Of a stretch of 15,698 bases of DNA, positions 15,399 to 15,698 are shown piece after piece; position 1 is the first letter of the stretch, and each line of letters starts with the position of its first letter. The DNA is taken from NCBI GenBank assembly GCA_002710495.1, contig PAKE01000053.1, forward strand, positions 1 to 15,698, given 5' to 3'. Source of the DNA: Flavobacteriales bacterium. GTDB lineage: Bacteria; Bacteroidota; Bacteroidia; Flavobacteriales; BACL11. The notes beneath the pieces are model-generated. The model made no database searches. It worked only from the letters and a program-made list of their open reading frames with translations, and had not been told where the DNA came from. The position numbers and the translations under genes were made by a program.

Positions 15399-15472
15399 GG
15401 CGTGGTAGCTCAGTTGGTTAGAGCGCAGGATTCATAACCCTGAGGTCGGGAGTTCAAATCTCCCTCACGCTA
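15399..15472 (+). tRNA. tRNA-Met (CAT anticodon), elongator type
   Basis: A full cloverleaf of 74 nt. The acceptor strand GGCGTGG pairs with TCACGCT (G-T pairs at both ends), discriminator A, no encoded CCA. The D-arm is GCTC/GAGC, the anticodon loop TTCATAA has CAT at 15433-15435, and the T-arm is GGGAG, TTCAAAT, CTCCC. The first base pair is not the unpaired C1-A72 of initiator tRNA, so it is an elongator. A tRNA-Ile with lysidine-modified CAT is less likely from the overall sequence. It has its own promoter box and a terminator. Confidence 0.95.
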
Positions 15473-15484
15473 CTAAATAAAAAT

Positions 15485-15507
15485 GACCTAGAAATAGGTC
15501 TTTTTTT
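15485..15507 (+). terminator. Strong intrinsic terminator of tRNA-Met
   Basis: GACCTA (15485-15490) and TAGGTC (15495-15500) form a perfect 6-bp stem closed by a GAAA tetraloop, followed by seven T residues (15501-15507). It begins 12 nt after the tRNA and should end that transcript. An A run before it could extend pairing with the T run. Confidence 0.88.
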
Positions 15508-15523
15508 ATTTAAGGAATTTGCT

Positions 15524-15576
15524 TATTAGAATTAGATACCGATAATGGAATAGTCAACAAAAAACTAATTCTAATA
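15524..15576. repeat. 12-bp inverted repeat with ATTAG repeat units
   Basis: The arms TATTAGAATTAG (15524-15535) and CTAATTCTAATA (15565-15576) are perfectly complementary, with 29 nt between. Each arm holds two ATTAG units, and another CTAAT lies at 15607-15611. The rest of 15508-15669 is AT-rich leader DNA in which I see only the promoter box at 15616. The repeat could be an operator, a structured RNA or chance; it has no T run. Confidence 0.5.
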
Positions 15577-15615
15577 TAAATTTTTGTATTCTTATTTTTA
15601 TAATCCCTAATTACA

Positions 15616-15623
15616 TATATTTG
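15616..15623 (+). promoter_or_regulatory. -7 box of the gene leaving the right edge
   Basis: TATATTTG matches TAnnTTTG exactly and ends 46 nt before the ATG at 15670, giving a leader of about 40 nt. At the -33 position there is a TTT rather than TTG. Confidence 0.5.
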
Positions 15624-15669
15624 TAAATGTATTTTAAGACCAATACACTTTATTTTAGAAATAACATTT

Positions 15670-15698
15670 ATGAAAAAATTACTAACGATATTTTTATC
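15670..15698 (+). CDS. Partial gene at the right edge, signal-peptide-like start
   Basis: The ATG at 15670 begins M-K-K-L-L-T-I-F-L, nine full codons before the window ends. A Lys-Lys pair followed by hydrophobic residues is the typical beginning of a Bacteroidota secreted or outer-membrane protein, and the promoter box at 15616-15623 is suitably placed. The product cannot be identified from this much. Confidence 0.65.

Noticed and set aside
15399..15507. tRNA-Met as an integration site for a mobile element
   Set aside because: No integrase gene and no direct repeat of the tRNA 3' end is visible within the window.
1..15698. CRISPR array, insertion sequence or toxin-antitoxin pair
   Set aside because: No regularly spaced repeats, transposase motifs or small paired genes were found; nearly all DNA is accounted for by housekeeping genes.

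Overview
The window looks like a core-genome segment of a low-GC Bacteroidota bacterium, most likely Flavobacteriia or a close relative. Four things point there. Promoters match the Bacteroidota -7 element TAnnTTTG, and Shine-Dalgarno sequences are largely absent. Several proteins are typical of the phylum: a CBM9-like/DUF5916 outer-membrane protein, a BatA-domain vWA protein next to a dihydroorotase homologue, and a START-like protein ahead of an LptF/LptG permease. RibB and RibA are fused. The tRNA has no encoded CCA. I see no phage, insertion sequence, CRISPR array or other island-type DNA.

Layout from left to right. Positions 1-134 hold the start of a leftward gene leaving the window and a divergent control region. 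Positions 135-2820 hold a rightward pair, an ABC-F ATPase and an alpha/beta hydrolase, with 1 nt between them. Positions 9107-2810 are a leftward series: a CBM9/DUF5916 outer-membrane protein and a LolD-like ATPase (4-nt overlap), a 60-nt gap with its own promoter-like box, then a BatA/vWA membrane protein and a dihydroorotase-like protein (4-nt overlap). The last gene overlaps the hydrolase tail to tail by 11 nt. sucC (9201-10391) is divergent from the outer-membrane gene and ends in a terminator. Positions 14515-10471 are a second leftward series: START-like protein, LptF/LptG permease, ribBA and tsaD, tightly packed or overlapping. Divergent from it is a methyltransferase of the isoprenylcysteine/PEMT fold, possibly a lipid A 1-phosphate methyltransferase (14604-15341). 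It is followed by an elongator tRNA-Met with a strong terminator, a region with a 12-bp inverted repeat, and the first nine codons of a new gene that starts like a signal peptide.

Together the genes serve translation (ABC-F, TsaD, tRNA-Met), central metabolism (SucC, RibBA) and, most heavily, envelope biogenesis (LolD-like, DUF5916 outer-membrane protein, BatA/vWA protein, LptF/G, lipid A methyltransferase candidate). No clearly new system is visible. The most unusual item is the dihydroorotase homologue, which has lost three expected zinc-ligand histidines and is translationally coupled to a membrane-anchored vWA protein; this suggests a non-enzymatic or repurposed role. Other points worth checking are two start codons lying almost on top of their promoters (possible leaderless mRNAs), the GTG start of the LptF/G gene, and short palindromes overlapping or flanking promoter boxes.
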